Source: Rhodanobacter sp. UBA5168
GTDB lineage: Bacteria; Pseudomonadota; Gammaproteobacteria; Xanthomonadales; Rhodanobacteraceae
Length of the DNA stretch: 8,440 nt
Reading direction: 5' to 3'
Assembly: GCA_002413455.1 (NCBI GenBank)
Contig: DHXA01000263.1
Coordinates: 480-8,919, forward strand
Below the pieces are notes generated by a model. The model was given only the letters and a program-made list of their open reading frames with translations, made no database searches and was not told where the DNA came from. Shown here in pieces: positions 1 through 6,741 of this stretch. Numbering within the stretch: the stretch's first letter is position 1; the number at the start of each line of letters is the position of its first letter. Both the position numbers and the translations under genes were made by a program.

Positions 1-226
1 CCATCGGACTGCTCGGCGCCTTGGGCCAGAAGCCCGACCAGATATCGTAGGTGCGACGGCCAAGCAGCAGATCGAAGCGCTCGCCGTGCGCGGCCATCAC
101 GGCGTCCCGGCCAGCGGGGGTTCGATAGGGCGCGGTCCAGTCGCTGTAGGGGAAATCGTCGCCATCGTCGGAGTGCTGGATCACGCCGTCCAGCGAGATG
201 TGTTCCATGATCTTGAGCTTTCTCAT
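1..226 (-). CDS. Dihydrofolate reductase family protein (RibD C-terminal-like), partial
   Basis: N-terminal 75 residues of a protein cut by the left edge of the window. It opens with MRKLKIMEHISLDGVIQ, the typical first strand and 'SLDG' turn of the RibD C-terminal/dihydrofolate-reductase-like family, and has the family signature LLLGRRTYDIWSGFWP around residues 53-68. Members are usually near 200 residues, so well over half is missing. The family comprises NAD(P)H-dependent reductases, mostly of unknown substrate, in the cytosol; it should not be read as the housekeeping folA product. The ATG at 226 is preceded by GGAG about 6 bases upstream. The start lies 30 bases after the stop of the YCII-type gene on the same strand, so the two are probably co-transcribed, a pairing often seen in proteobacteria and actinobacteria. 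The family call is firm; the function is not known. Confidence 0.85.
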   Translation of the reverse strand, partial: MRKLKIMEHISLDGVIQHSDDGDDFPYSDWTAPYRTPAGRDAVMAAHGERFDLLLGRRTYDIWSGFWPKAPSSPM

Positions 227-256
227 CTGAGTCTCCGTGTTCCGTGGTGGGCGTTT

Positions 257-610
257 CTATGCCGTGGGCATGGCGAGGAACTCGCGCACCTCGACCGGTG
301 CGCGGCAGGCGACGACGGCTTTGCGTCCCCACGCCAGCGCCTCGTCCATGTCGGCGGCGTCGAGTATCCAGAAGCCGCCGATGTGTTCCTTGGCCTCGAT
401 GTAGGGTCCATCGGTGATGACTACCTTTCCGCCGGGCTGCTTGCGCAGCGATTTCGCGAGGGGCGCCGATTGCAGGCCGCCGGCGAAGAACCAGGCGCCG
501 GCCGCCGCCATCTCGTCGTTGAGCGCCTGGATCTCGCGGACCATGGCGTCGTCTTCAACGGACGGGTCGTAGTTGTCGGGGTGGTGGATCGCCACCAGAA
601 ATTGCGGCAT
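257..610 (-). CDS. YCII/DGPF-domain protein
   Basis: A 117-residue cytosolic protein of the YCII-related (DGPF) family with a ferredoxin-like fold. Visible are the first strand MPQFLVAIHH, with the conserved His at 9-10, a helix at about 20-38, and the family-defining stretch TDGPYIEAKEHIGGFWIL at residues 66-83, where the usual DGPF reads DGPY. The final helix and strand (about 88-113) end in VEVREFLAMP, typical of the family. The length fits. I chose the ATG at 610 because homology begins there and GGAG lies about 12 bases upstream; the frame remains open to 691, but the extra 27 residues do not resemble the family. The reductase-like gene follows 30 bases downstream. DGPF proteins often sit beside ECF sigma factors, but none is visible here. 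Biochemical function is unknown. Confidence 0.88.
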   Translation of the reverse strand: MPQFLVAIHHPDNYDPSVEDDAMVREIQALNDEMAAAGAWFFAGGLQSAPLAKSLRKQPGGKVVITDGPYIEAKEHIGGFWILDAADMDEALAWGRKAVVACRAPVEVREFLAMPTA

Positions 611-632
611 GTCTTCTTCTCCCATGATCGGC

Positions 633-653
633 AGGCCGGCTGTTCGCCGGCCT
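633..653 (-). promoter_or_regulatory. Leader hairpin upstream of the YCII gene
   Basis: A perfect 8-bp inverted repeat, AGGCCGGC and GCCGGCCT with a 5-base loop, lies 23 bases upstream of the chosen start of the YCII-type gene. There is no T-run after it in either direction, so it does not look like an intrinsic terminator. It could be a leader structure or operator, or have no function. The structure is seen; the role is a guess. Confidence 0.35.
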
Positions 654-696
654 TCATCACAACGACGAACCGCCGGAACGGATTTCCACAATCCTT

Positions 697-708
697 CGAA
701 AATTTTCG
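697..708. promoter_or_regulatory. AT-rich 12-bp palindrome upstream of the YCII gene
   Basis: CGAAAATTTTCG is a perfect palindrome about 90 bases upstream of the YCII-type start, inside the most AT-rich patch (about 685-735) of the 226-base gap between this gene and the end of xth. Its position suits a promoter or operator for the YCII/reductase pair. I could not identify convincing -35 and -10 boxes, so it is only a candidate. Confidence 0.3.
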
Positions 709-836
709 TTCGACTCCGAGCTTTTTTTGGAAGCAGAAGTGCATGAGCAGCCTCCCGGGGTAAGGGGCCTGGCCTGCGAAACCGCGAACCTGTTTTGGCA
801 AGGACAGGCGAACTCAGGCGTGGCCACCGGGCGGCG

Positions 837-1640
837 TCACGGCTTGGGTGACGAGACCTCGATCCACGTGGGCGCGTGATCGCTGGCCTTGTCCTTCAGG
901 CGTACCCAGCGGTCCACGCCGGCGGACTGGAGCCGCCCGGCCAGCACCGGGTTCAACAGCAGGTGATCGATGCGCAGGCCGCGGTCGCGTTCGGCGTGGT
1001 GCCGGAAGTAGTCCCAGAACGTATAGACCTGCCGGTCGCCGAACACGTCACGCAGCGCGTCCGTCCAACCCTGTGCGAGCAGCGCGGCGTACGCCTCGCG
1101 AACCTCCGGCTGCATCAGCGCGTCCTTGCGAAAGGCCTCGGTGTCGTAGACGTCCGCATCGGTCGGGATGACATTGAAATCGCCCAGCAACAGCACCGGA
1201 TGCGACAACCCGACCAGCGTTTGCGCGTGCTTGTGCAAGCGCGCCATCCAGCGCAGCTTGTAGTCGAATTTCGGACCCGGCTGGGGATTGCCGTTGGGCA
1301 GATAGAGCCCGCCGACGACGATGCCGTGGATCGCCGCCTCGATGTAGCGACTCTGCTCGTCCGTCGCCTCGCCCGGCAGGCCGCGCCGACTCTCCACCGG
1401 CACGGCGCCGCGGCCAAGCAGCGCCACGCCGTTCCACGATTTCTGCCCCTGCCACACCGCGCCGTAGCCGGCCTCCTCCAGCGCGCCCATGGGAAACGCG
1501 TCATCGGTGGTCTTGAGTTCCTGCAGCGCGACGACATCGGGCTGCGCTTCCTGCAGCCACGCGAGCAGATGCGGCAGCCGCGTGGCGATGCCGTTGACGT
1601 TGTAGGTCGCCAGCTTGAGCGTCTTGTTCCTGGATGCCAT
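837..1640 (-). CDS. xth: Exodeoxyribonuclease III (AP endonuclease, ExoIII family)
   Basis: A 267-residue Mg-dependent endonuclease/exonuclease/phosphatase-fold enzyme of base-excision repair: it cuts the backbone 5' of abasic sites and removes blocked 3' ends. The full set of family motifs is present: YNVNG (13-17), LQELK with metal-binding Glu41, YLPNG with Tyr113, GDFNVIP with Asp154 and Asn156, GLRIDHLL with Asp225, and SDHAP with the catalytic Asp254-His255 pair. Length matches bacterial ExoIII (about 255-270). The ATG at 1640 is placed where homology starts, with GAGG about 8 bases upstream. The same frame stays open upstream to 2213, running through a lipoprotein-like segment; I regard that as a neighbouring broken gene and not as part of this enzyme. 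Cytosolic and probably constitutive. The protein looks intact. Confidence 0.95.
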   Translation of the reverse strand: MASRNKTLKLATYNVNGIATRLPHLLAWLQEAQPDVVALQELKTTDDAFPMGALEEAGYGAVWQGQKSWNGVALLGRGAVPVESRRGLPGEATDEQSRYIEAAIHGIVVGGLYLPNGNPQPGPKFDYKLRWMARLHKHAQTLVGLSHPVLLLGDFNVIPTDADVYDTEAFRKDALMQPEVREAYAALLAQGWTDALRDVFGDRQVYTFWDYFRHHAERDRGLRIDHLLLNPVLAGRLQSAGVDRWVRLKDKASDHAPTWIEVSSPKP

Positions 1641-1746
1641 GACCACCTCGCGTTGAAGTGCCAGCCAGCCTAGACGCAAAAACCTCGTGGCGCGGTGAAC
1701 GCCGCAGGCCCATTCAAGCCGGTGGCGGACGTTGCCAGAGGCCGGG

Positions 1747-2213
1747 TCAGCCGCGGTTGCGGCAAGGCCGCCGGAGCGGCTCCCGGATCGTTTCCTGGCC
1801 ATGGTCCCCGCTCGCCCTGTCGAGCAGTCGATGGCTGACACACAAGATTCCTGACACTCCCTTCGTCCATCCTTCGCGCTGAGATCGAATTCACCGGTCC
1901 CACCAAGCGATTCGGGCCCAAGAGGTGGATCGGTAATTCGCCAAACGCCATGATCAAGATGCGCGATCTTCGTTCGTTGCCATTCCGCTTCCGATGCAAT
2001 ATCCAGTTCGGGGTTCATGGATGCCCACATGGCGCGGGCGATCGCAATGGCCGCGGTCTTGTCCCGGATCACGCCACCGGGCGGCGGCGACCACCAACGG
2101 AATTCCGACGATGCGCAACCGGCATCTCCGAGCGCAATCAGCCCGACCAAGACCACAAGCCCAAGGGCTCGACCTCCGTCCCGTTTTCTCCGACCGAAGT
2201 GGCGCGAAAGCAC
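1747..2213 (-). pseudogene. Broken lipoprotein gene with NTF2-fold immunity-like domain
   Basis: From a GTG at 2213 the frame encodes a basic n-region (RRKRDGGR), a hydrophobic stretch (ALGLVVLVGLIALG) and AGC at 31-33, resembling a lipoprotein signal, although Asp at -3 of the lipobox is atypical. Residues about 49-117 carry the pattern of the NTF2-fold immunity family: DKTAAIAIARAMW, then DHGVWRITD, then GGTGEFDLSAKDGR. The family normally ends soon after with an 'ILxVxH' strand. Here that strand, ILCVSHR, appears 14 bases later in a different frame (codons from 1848), and that frame stops at 1747. The original frame instead continues open into xth. This points to a small insertion that shifted the frame and removed the stop; a repeated GTGTCAG flanks the spot. 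Family members protect against contact-dependent or polymorphic toxins, but no toxin gene is visible here. The domain call is moderate; the pseudogene status is inferred and the 3' boundary is approximate. Confidence 0.5.
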
Positions 2214-2234
2214 CCGACTCGCTGATGCCTGCTT

Positions 2235-2846
2235 TCATGCCGCAACATCATCGGCTCCCGCGAGGTGCGGAAATTCGAAACGATGGTGCGGCAAGGCTTC
2301 TGTGCCTGGAGGGTTTTCGATGGGAGTGGCAGGGTCATTGATCAGATGGCTGCGGCGCTCGCGTCGCCAAAGACCGGGAGCGCAGCCGATGCTGCGGTGA
2401 AAGACTCTGGAGAAATGCGCCTGGTCCGCAAAGCCGCAGGCCGCGGCGATCTGGCTTATCTGCTCATTGCTGTCCGACAACAAGGCACGCGCATGCGAAA
2501 GCCGGAGTGCCACGATGTAGGCGTGCGGAGACACGCGGAAGCTAAGCTTGAAAGCCCGTGAGAAGTGGCTCTTGCTCAGCCGCGTCACGGCGGCCAGATC
2601 TTCGACTCGAATGGGTGTTTCGAGATTGGCCAGGACGTGGTCGACCACCCCTCGCGCCTGCCACGCCGCAAGTCCCTGGACAGGGCGATCGAACGGGGTG
2701 CGGACCACCGAATCCAGAAGCAGTTCGAGCGCCCTGCGAATTTCGCGCCTCGCGACGTTTGCATCCTTGTCGAGAGCCAGGCATGCGCGCCGGAGAAATT
2801 GCACGGCAATTGGAACTGACTCTTCCCTTTGCGCTGGCTCGTACAT
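2235..2846 (-). CDS. AraC-family transcriptional regulator
   Basis: A 203-residue DNA-binding regulator with the two helix-turn-helix units of AraC proteins. The first (about 81-101) contains VEDLAAVTRLSKSHFSRAFK. The second (about 129-162) contains ISQIAAACGFADQAHFSRVF followed by the usual G-x-x-P-x-x-W-R-R closing pattern (GCAPGLWRRE). The first 60 residues are mostly helical and too short for a normal AraC effector-binding domain, so the ligand or partner is not evident. About 40 residues after the DNA-binding domain are unlike the family. I chose ATG 2846, which has GGGGG about 9 bases upstream; GTG at 2891 in the same frame would add 15 residues and has no clear ribosome site. It lies downstream of the kinase/response-regulator pair on the same strand and may be co-transcribed, adding a second regulatory layer or autoregulating. 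Targets are unknown. Confidence 0.88.
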   Translation of the reverse strand: MYEPAQREESVPIAVQFLRRACLALDKDANVARREIRRALELLLDSVVRTPFDRPVQGLAAWQARGVVDHVLANLETPIRVEDLAAVTRLSKSHFSRAFKLSFRVSPHAYIVALRLSHARALLSDSNEQISQIAAACGFADQAHFSRVFHRSIGCAPGLWRRERRSHLINDPATPIENPPGTEALPHHRFEFPHLAGADDVAA

Positions 2847-2900
2847 GATCTTGAACCCCCGATGCCGGATTTCAGCTTTCGCTCGGGACACAAGCTATCG

Positions 2901-2924
2901 TCAATGGCACTTACCATCCATTGA
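2901..2924. promoter_or_regulatory. Candidate operator upstream of the AraC-type gene
   Basis: A perfect interrupted palindrome, TCAATGG - 10 bases - CCATTGA, with half-site centres 17 bp apart, lies 55-78 bases upstream of the ATG at 2846 of the AraC-type gene. Geometry and position suit a dimeric regulator such as the AraC protein or the NarL-type response regulator. The right half extended to CCATTGATCC recurs at 5391-5400 upstream of the kinase. Inverted repeats of this size also occur by chance, so this is only a candidate. Confidence 0.35.
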
Positions 2925-2954
2925 TCCGTTGGGCGATCTTTCCACGGTGCGAAC

Positions 2955-2983
2955 GGAGGAGTTGAGGCTCCTCCTTTCGGAGG
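2955..2983 (-). promoter_or_regulatory. Two mutually exclusive hairpins after the response regulator
   Basis: In the minus-strand transcript just past the response-regulator stop, CCTCC-GAAA-GGAGG (2970-2983, a GNRA-type tetraloop) comes first. It is followed by GGAGGAG-6 bases-CTCCTCC (2955-2974). Both use the same central GGAGG, so only one can form. Neither is followed by a U-run, so a simple intrinsic terminator is unlikely. They could modulate read-through or RNA processing between the regulator and AraC genes. The role is inferred. Confidence 0.4.
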
Positions 2984-3005
2984 GCTTGAACCGCCAACAC
3001 GGCAC

Positions 3006-3662
3006 CTAAAGACGAATGAGACCTCGCCGGATTGCCACCGCGATGGCCTCGGTGCGGCTCAAAACCCGAAGTTTGTTGAAGACGCTGCGCAGATGCGACT
3101 TGACGGTGGTCTCGCTGATGCTCAACCGCAGCGCGATGTTCTTGTTGCTGCGCCCTCGCGCCAGCAAGGCCAGAACTTCCAGCTCACGGTTGGTGAGTGT
3201 CTCGCCGCTGACCTCTGCGGCGAGCTTGGCCACAAGCAATGGCGGAATGCGGGTTTCGCCGGCGTGGACGGCGCGGATGCAATCCAGCAGTTCCTGCCTC
3301 TGGGCATCCTTGAGCATGTACGCCTTTGCCCCTGCCTTGATGGCCGCGCATATGTCGTGGTCGGTGCCGAACGTGGTCAGGACGATGAGCAGCGCGGAAG
3401 GGGTATCGCGACGGATCGCCTCGATGGCACCGATTCCGTCCAGAACCGGCATGCGCAGATCGAGCAGCGTCACGTCGGGACGGTACTGCAGCCAGAGATC
3501 GACGCATTCCCGGCCATTGGCGGCCTCGCCAATCACGACCATGTCCGGCTGCCGGCCGATAATCGCCGCCAGACCTTCCCGGACGGTGACGTGATCGTCG
3601 GCGATCAAGACCCGTATTCGTGCCTTCGACTGCACGCTGGTATCGGACGTCGACAACTCCAT
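3006..3662 (-). CDS. NarL/FixJ-family response regulator
   Basis: A 218-residue cytosolic response regulator. The receiver domain spans residues about 16-132 with the acidic pair Asp22-Asp23, phospho-acceptor Asp68 in LLDLRMP, Thr96 and conserved Lys118 in MLKDA, so all phosphorylation residues are present. A LuxR-type helix-turn-helix occupies about 154-214, with LTNRELEVLALLARGRSNK and the recognition helix SETTVKSHLRSVFNKL. It should bind DNA when phosphorylated by the adjacent kinase. Its ATG overlaps the kinase stop by one base (TGATG), implying translational coupling and a true cognate pair. The first 15 residues are a short polar extension. The closest-placed target is the divergent hydrolase operon starting at 5818, or its own operon; no binding site can be assigned from sequence alone. 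Confidence 0.95.
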   Translation of the reverse strand: MELSTSDTSVQSKARIRVLIADDHVTVREGLAAIIGRQPDMVVIGEAANGRECVDLWLQYRPDVTLLDLRMPVLDGIGAIEAIRRDTPSALLIVLTTFGTDHDICAAIKAGAKAYMLKDAQRQELLDCIRAVHAGETRIPPLLVAKLAAEVSGETLTNRELEVLALLARGRSNKNIALRLSISETTVKSHLRSVFNKLRVLSRTEAIAVAIRRGLIRL

Positions 3663-5284
3663 CAGTTCGGTTCCGCTGCAGGGATGATGGTCAACGGCAA
3701 ACAGATCGAAACCGTCGTACCCAAACCTCTTGAGCTTTCAACCTCCATCTGCCCGCCCATGGCACCCACCCGTTCGCGCATGCCCAGAAGGCCATAACCT
3801 TCGCTTCGTGCGGCAGGATCAAATCCTCGGCCGTCATCCTCAAACTGAAGCCGGACTTCCTCCTCGGCGAAGCTGATGGTGGCGTTGACGTTGGATGCGT
3901 GCGCATGTCGAAGGACGTTGGTCAAGCACTCCTGGGCAATCCGGAAAAGATTTTCCTCCCAATCGGAAGGCAAGGCCCTGGGTTCACCCAGCACCCGGAA
4001 ATCCCCGTGAAGCGACATGCCGTCCTTCAATTTATCGAACAGCGCGCGCAGGGCATGGGTGATGCCACCCTCTTCCAGTGATTGGGGCCGCAGGGCCTGC
4101 AGGGAGCGCCGGGCCTCGCTGAGACTCTCGCGCGCCAGGTTTCGCGCCGTTACGACGTGTTGCTCTGCGGCGAGTCCCAGGCCTCGCCGACTGGCGTCCT
4201 CGGCCGCTTCGAGTTGGATGATGATTCCGGTAAATCCCTGCGCTAGGGTGTCATGGATGTCGCGCGCAATGCGATTGCGTTCTCCCGCCACGGCAGCTTC
4301 GCGACCCTGCGCCGACAACTCGGCCAGGCGGATCATGAGCATGGCCTGGTTGGCGAGGGCCTGGGCCAGTTCGATCTGCTCGGGCTGGAAGATTCGCTTG
4401 CGTTGAAAGCGGAGTCCAATGGCGCCCTCCAGCCGCCCTGCGGCGAACAGGGGCAGCAAAAGAACGGTGATGATGCCCAGAGGCAGCAGCCGATCGCGCA
4501 AGGCAAAGGGCGGAACGACCCGGATGTCCTCGATCACACTCGGTTTCCCGGAGCGAAACACGTCAGGCCAGGGCCAGACGTCTTCCATCGGCAGCGTGAG
4601 GTCGAGCCCGGCGAAGCGGGGAGCGGTGTTCGGCACGACGCGGCCGTCCTCGAAAACGAACTCGATCGCTATCGTGTTGTCGGCCAATCCCCGACGCCAG
4701 ACACTGGCGCTATGCGCGCCGAACTGTGTGGTGAGCGTGCTCAGGGTGTGCGTGACCAGCAGGCTGGGCTCCGATTCATTGGCCAAGGCGTCCAGCGAGC
4801 TCTTGAGCGCGTTGACCTGTCCCCGGATCAGTTGCTCGGACGCCAGCAGGGCATCCTCGGCACGTTTGCGCGCCTCGATATCGGTGTTGGATCCGTACCA
4901 CTTCAGAACCCGGCCCGTGCTGTCGCGCAGCGGGGCATAGCGAAAGAGAAACCAGCGGTACTCACCGTCGAAGCGCCGGACCCGTGCCTCCAGTTCACCC
5001 GGCGCGCCTTGCGCCAGTGCTTCCTGCCATTGTGTCTGCAGACCTGACATGTCGTCCGGATGGATGGTGACCGTCCAACCCCAGCCCAGGGCATCATCCA
5101 TCGATATCCCCGTGTAATCACACCACTGCTTGTTCAGGAACTCGACCGGCCCATCGGCACTGCCGAACCAGGCCAGCCCGGGTATGGTGTCGATCGCGAT
5201 ACGGAAGCTTTCTTCCCAGGATTGAAGATCGCCGTCGAGCGTTGTGCTCGCATGGTCCGCCATTTGACCAGGACGCTCGCTCAT
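3662..5284 (-). CDS. PAS-GAF sensor histidine kinase (NarL/HisKA_3 type)
   Basis: A 540-residue soluble sensor kinase with no transmembrane segment, so it should sense a cytosolic or diffusible signal. A PAS domain with its C-terminal PAC part occupies about 24-144 (SFRIAIDTIPGLAWF, then GEYRWFLFRYAPLRD and WYGSNTDIEARKRAE). A GAF-like domain follows at about 170-320. The HisKA_3 dimerisation domain carries the phospho-accepting His344 in ERNRIARDIHDTLAQGF. The ATPase domain (about 443-533) has the N box QECLTNVLRHAHA with Asn455, DDGRGFDP (483-490) and GYGLLGMRERVGAMGG (496-511). No heme- or flavin-specific motif stands out in the PAS, so the ligand is unknown. ATG 5284 has AAGGG about 9 bases upstream; an alternative ATG lies at 5263. 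It is the first gene of the kinase-regulator pair and is divergent from the alpha/beta hydrolase operon. Confidence 0.94.
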   Translation of the reverse strand: MSERPGQMADHASTTLDGDLQSWEESFRIAIDTIPGLAWFGSADGPVEFLNKQWCDYTGISMDDALGWGWTVTIHPDDMSGLQTQWQEALAQGAPGELEARVRRFDGEYRWFLFRYAPLRDSTGRVLKWYGSNTDIEARKRAEDALLASEQLIRGQVNALKSSLDALANESEPSLLVTHTLSTLTTQFGAHSASVWRRGLADNTIAIEFVFEDGRVVPNTAPRFAGLDLTLPMEDVWPWPDVFRSGKPSVIEDIRVVPPFALRDRLLPLGIITVLLLPLFAAGRLEGAIGLRFQRKRIFQPEQIELAQALANQAMLMIRLAELSAQGREAAVAGERNRIARDIHDTLAQGFTGIIIQLEAAEDASRRGLGLAAEQHVVTARNLARESLSEARRSLQALRPQSLEEGGITHALRALFDKLKDGMSLHGDFRVLGEPRALPSDWEENLFRIAQECLTNVLRHAHASNVNATISFAEEEVRLQFEDDGRGFDPAARSEGYGLLGMRERVGAMGGQMEVESSRGLGTTVSICLPLTIIPAAEPN

Positions 5285-5817
5285 CGCAGGACCCTTTCAG
5301 TCGGGGCGCCGGTCGATCGCCCGGCCGGCGCAATCGCGGCAACAGGCACCACGGAAATCTCGGCGATCTGCGCCAGTTTTCGCTGCTGTGCCATTGATCC
5401 CCACCTGATCCGCGCAACGCGCAGACTGTTGCCAACCGGCGATAGACACGATGGGATGGCAAGCACGCAGGCCTGTCGTCCAATGACCCGGGTCACCCCA
5501 CCCTGCGATCATCATATCCGCGTGCTCCGGCAACGGCCAATGCCCGCGGAAATCGGGACATTGCGCTTTTTGTTCAAACGCTTGAAGCACACGTCCCAGG
5601 CCTTTCTGGAATGACGAAGAGCCTGCTTGGGGCTGCGGCACCCGGCCGTTCCCCGGCGAGCCAGCGAACAGGGTCCCGCGGGGCCGGGCCGCAGCGACCA
5701 CCACTCGGCAAACATACCTCGCAGCAGTGATCGACAAAATTCGGCATGTTCGATCAAGCCGCAAATCCCTCTGGCACCTAAGTTCGTCGCACCAGGCATC
5801 GCCAGAGGTGACCCGTC
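5285..5817. other. 533-base divergent intergenic region
   Basis: This region separates the sensor kinase (leftward) from the hydrolase operon (rightward) and should hold both promoters. I see no recognisable protein family in any frame. Items of note are a 37-codon minus-strand frame (5281-5394) that overlaps the kinase start as ATGA; the decamer CCATTGATCC at 5391, also present upstream of the AraC-type gene; a small TTCAA-ACGC-TTGAA dyad at 5573-5586; and an interrupted palindrome at 5728-5756 close to the hydrolase start. No clear sigma-70 promoter could be picked out. The region is long for a compact genome, so a decayed gene or a small RNA cannot be excluded. Confidence 0.55.
5728..5756. 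promoter_or_regulatory. Candidate operator upstream of the hydrolase operon
   Basis: TGATCGA and TCGATCA form a perfect 7-bp interrupted palindrome with a 15-base AT-containing spacer (half-site centres 22 bp apart, about two helical turns). It ends 61 bases upstream of the hydrolase ATG at 5818. The placement suits an operator for a dimeric regulator, possibly the NarL-type response regulator. Chance occurrence is possible, and no confident promoter boxes were found next to it. Confidence 0.35.
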
Positions 5818-6741
5818 ATGAATCGAACCATCAGGTCTTTCATCGCATGCAGCATGTTGCTTGTTGCATTTGCGTGCATCGCGAGCGTCAAGCCGTATCC
5901 CGCCGATTTCAAGACCGAAACGATCCCCGCCAACGGAACGCGCATTTTCGTCCGTGTCGGTGGCCACGGCCCGGCGGTGGTCTTGTTGCACGGCTATGGC
6001 GAGACCGGCGACATGTGGCAGCCGCTTGCCGTCACCCTGGCCCGCACCCACACCGTCATCGTGCCCGACCTTCGGGGCATGGGCCTCTCCGCCCACCCGC
6101 CCGGTGGCTACGACAAGAAGAACCAGGGTCGCGACATCTCCGGCGTGCTGGACGCACTGCACGTGGACAAAGTCGACGTGGTTGCCCACGACATCGGCAA
6201 CATGGTCGCCTACGCTTTTGTAGCCGAACAACCGCAACGGGTCGAACGTCTGGTCCTGATGGATGCGCCCATTCCGGGGATTGGTCCCTGGGACGATATC
6301 CTGAAGAGCCCGATGCTCTGGCATTTCCATTTTGGTGGCCCGGACATGGAGCGTCTGGTGGCTGGCCGCGAGCGCATCTACCTCGACCGGTTCTGGAACG
6401 ATTTTTCGGCAGACCCGCGTCGCTTCACCGAGGCGGATCGCGAGCACTACGCCAAACTCTATGCCTTGCCCGGTGCCATGCACGACGGCTTCGCCCAGTT
6501 CGCCGCATTCGACCAGGATGCCAAGGACAACCAGGCCTTCCTCGCGCAAGGCAAGCTGACGATGCCGATACTGGCGATCGGTGGCGAAAAATCGTTCGGG
6601 CCGACAATGGCGGTGGTGGCGCGCGCGATGGCCACCAACGTGACCGGGCTGGTGATTCCCGATGCAGGCCACTGGTTGATGGAAGAGCAGCCCAAGGCCA
6701 CGATCGCGGCGGTGCGCGACTTTGTGGACGCAGCACCATGA
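5818..6741 (+). CDS. Exported alpha/beta hydrolase, epoxide-hydrolase/dehalogenase type
   Basis: A 307-residue alpha/beta-fold hydrolase. The N-terminus (MNRTIRSFIACSMLLVAFAC) is a signal sequence, so the enzyme is probably periplasmic or membrane-anchored; Cys20 is preceded by AFA, which is not a standard lipobox. The oxyanion motif HGYG is at 58-61 and DLRGMGLS at 84-91. The nucleophile elbow reads VAHDIGNMVA with Asp125, as in epoxide hydrolases and haloacid/haloalkane dehalogenases, rather than the Ser of esterases. The cap domain is about 150-245, and the catalytic His285 sits in PDAGHWLMEEQP. Secreted relatives include the Cif epoxide hydrolase of Pseudomonas; that specific assignment is not established here. 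AGAGGTG about 8 bases upstream supports ATG 5818. It is first in a three-gene operon, and its stop overlaps the cupin start (ATGA). The substrate is unknown. Confidence 0.9.
   Translation: MNRTIRSFIACSMLLVAFACIASVKPYPADFKTETIPANGTRIFVRVGGHGPAVVLLHGYGETGDMWQPLAVTLARTHTVIVPDLRGMGLSAHPPGGYDKKNQGRDISGVLDALHVDKVDVVAHDIGNMVAYAFVAEQPQRVERLVLMDAPIPGIGPWDDILKSPMLWHFHFGGPDMERLVAGRERIYLDRFWNDFSADPRRFTEADREHYAKLYALPGAMHDGFAQFAAFDQDAKDNQAFLAQGKLTMPILAIGGEKSFGPTMAVVARAMATNVTGLVIPDAGHWLMEEQPKATIAAVRDFVDAAP

Noticed and set aside
86..763. Long plus-strand open frame opposite the YCII and reductase genes
   Set aside because: It is antisense to two genes with clear families and its translation shows no domain; GC-rich codon structure keeps the opposite strand open.
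876..1673. 265-codon plus-strand frame opposite xth
   Set aside because: The minus strand carries every catalytic motif of ExoIII; the plus-strand product resembles nothing.
1775..1790. Short GC-rich hairpin (CCGGAGC/GCTCCCGG) as a terminator or REP element
   Set aside because: It has no T-run, and there is no second copy in the window to support a repeat family.
837..2213. Single 458-residue lipoprotein-ExoIII fusion enzyme
   Set aside because: The linker after residue 117 is low-complexity, xth has its own ATG and ribosome site, and a DNA-repair enzyme behind an export signal would be unlikely to function; kept only as an alternative under the pseudogene.
4253..5047. 264-codon plus-strand frame inside the kinase gene
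   Set aside because: It is antisense to the PAS and GAF domains, with no ribosome site or domain of its own.
5512..6672. 386-codon minus-strand frame across the hydrolase gene
   Set aside because: The plus strand encodes a complete alpha/beta hydrolase with signal and catalytic residues; the antisense product has no family pattern.
5727..6737. Upstream extension of the cupin frame through the hydrolase gene
   Set aside because: The frame is open by chance under the hydrolase; the ATGA junction and lipobox place the real cupin start at 6738.
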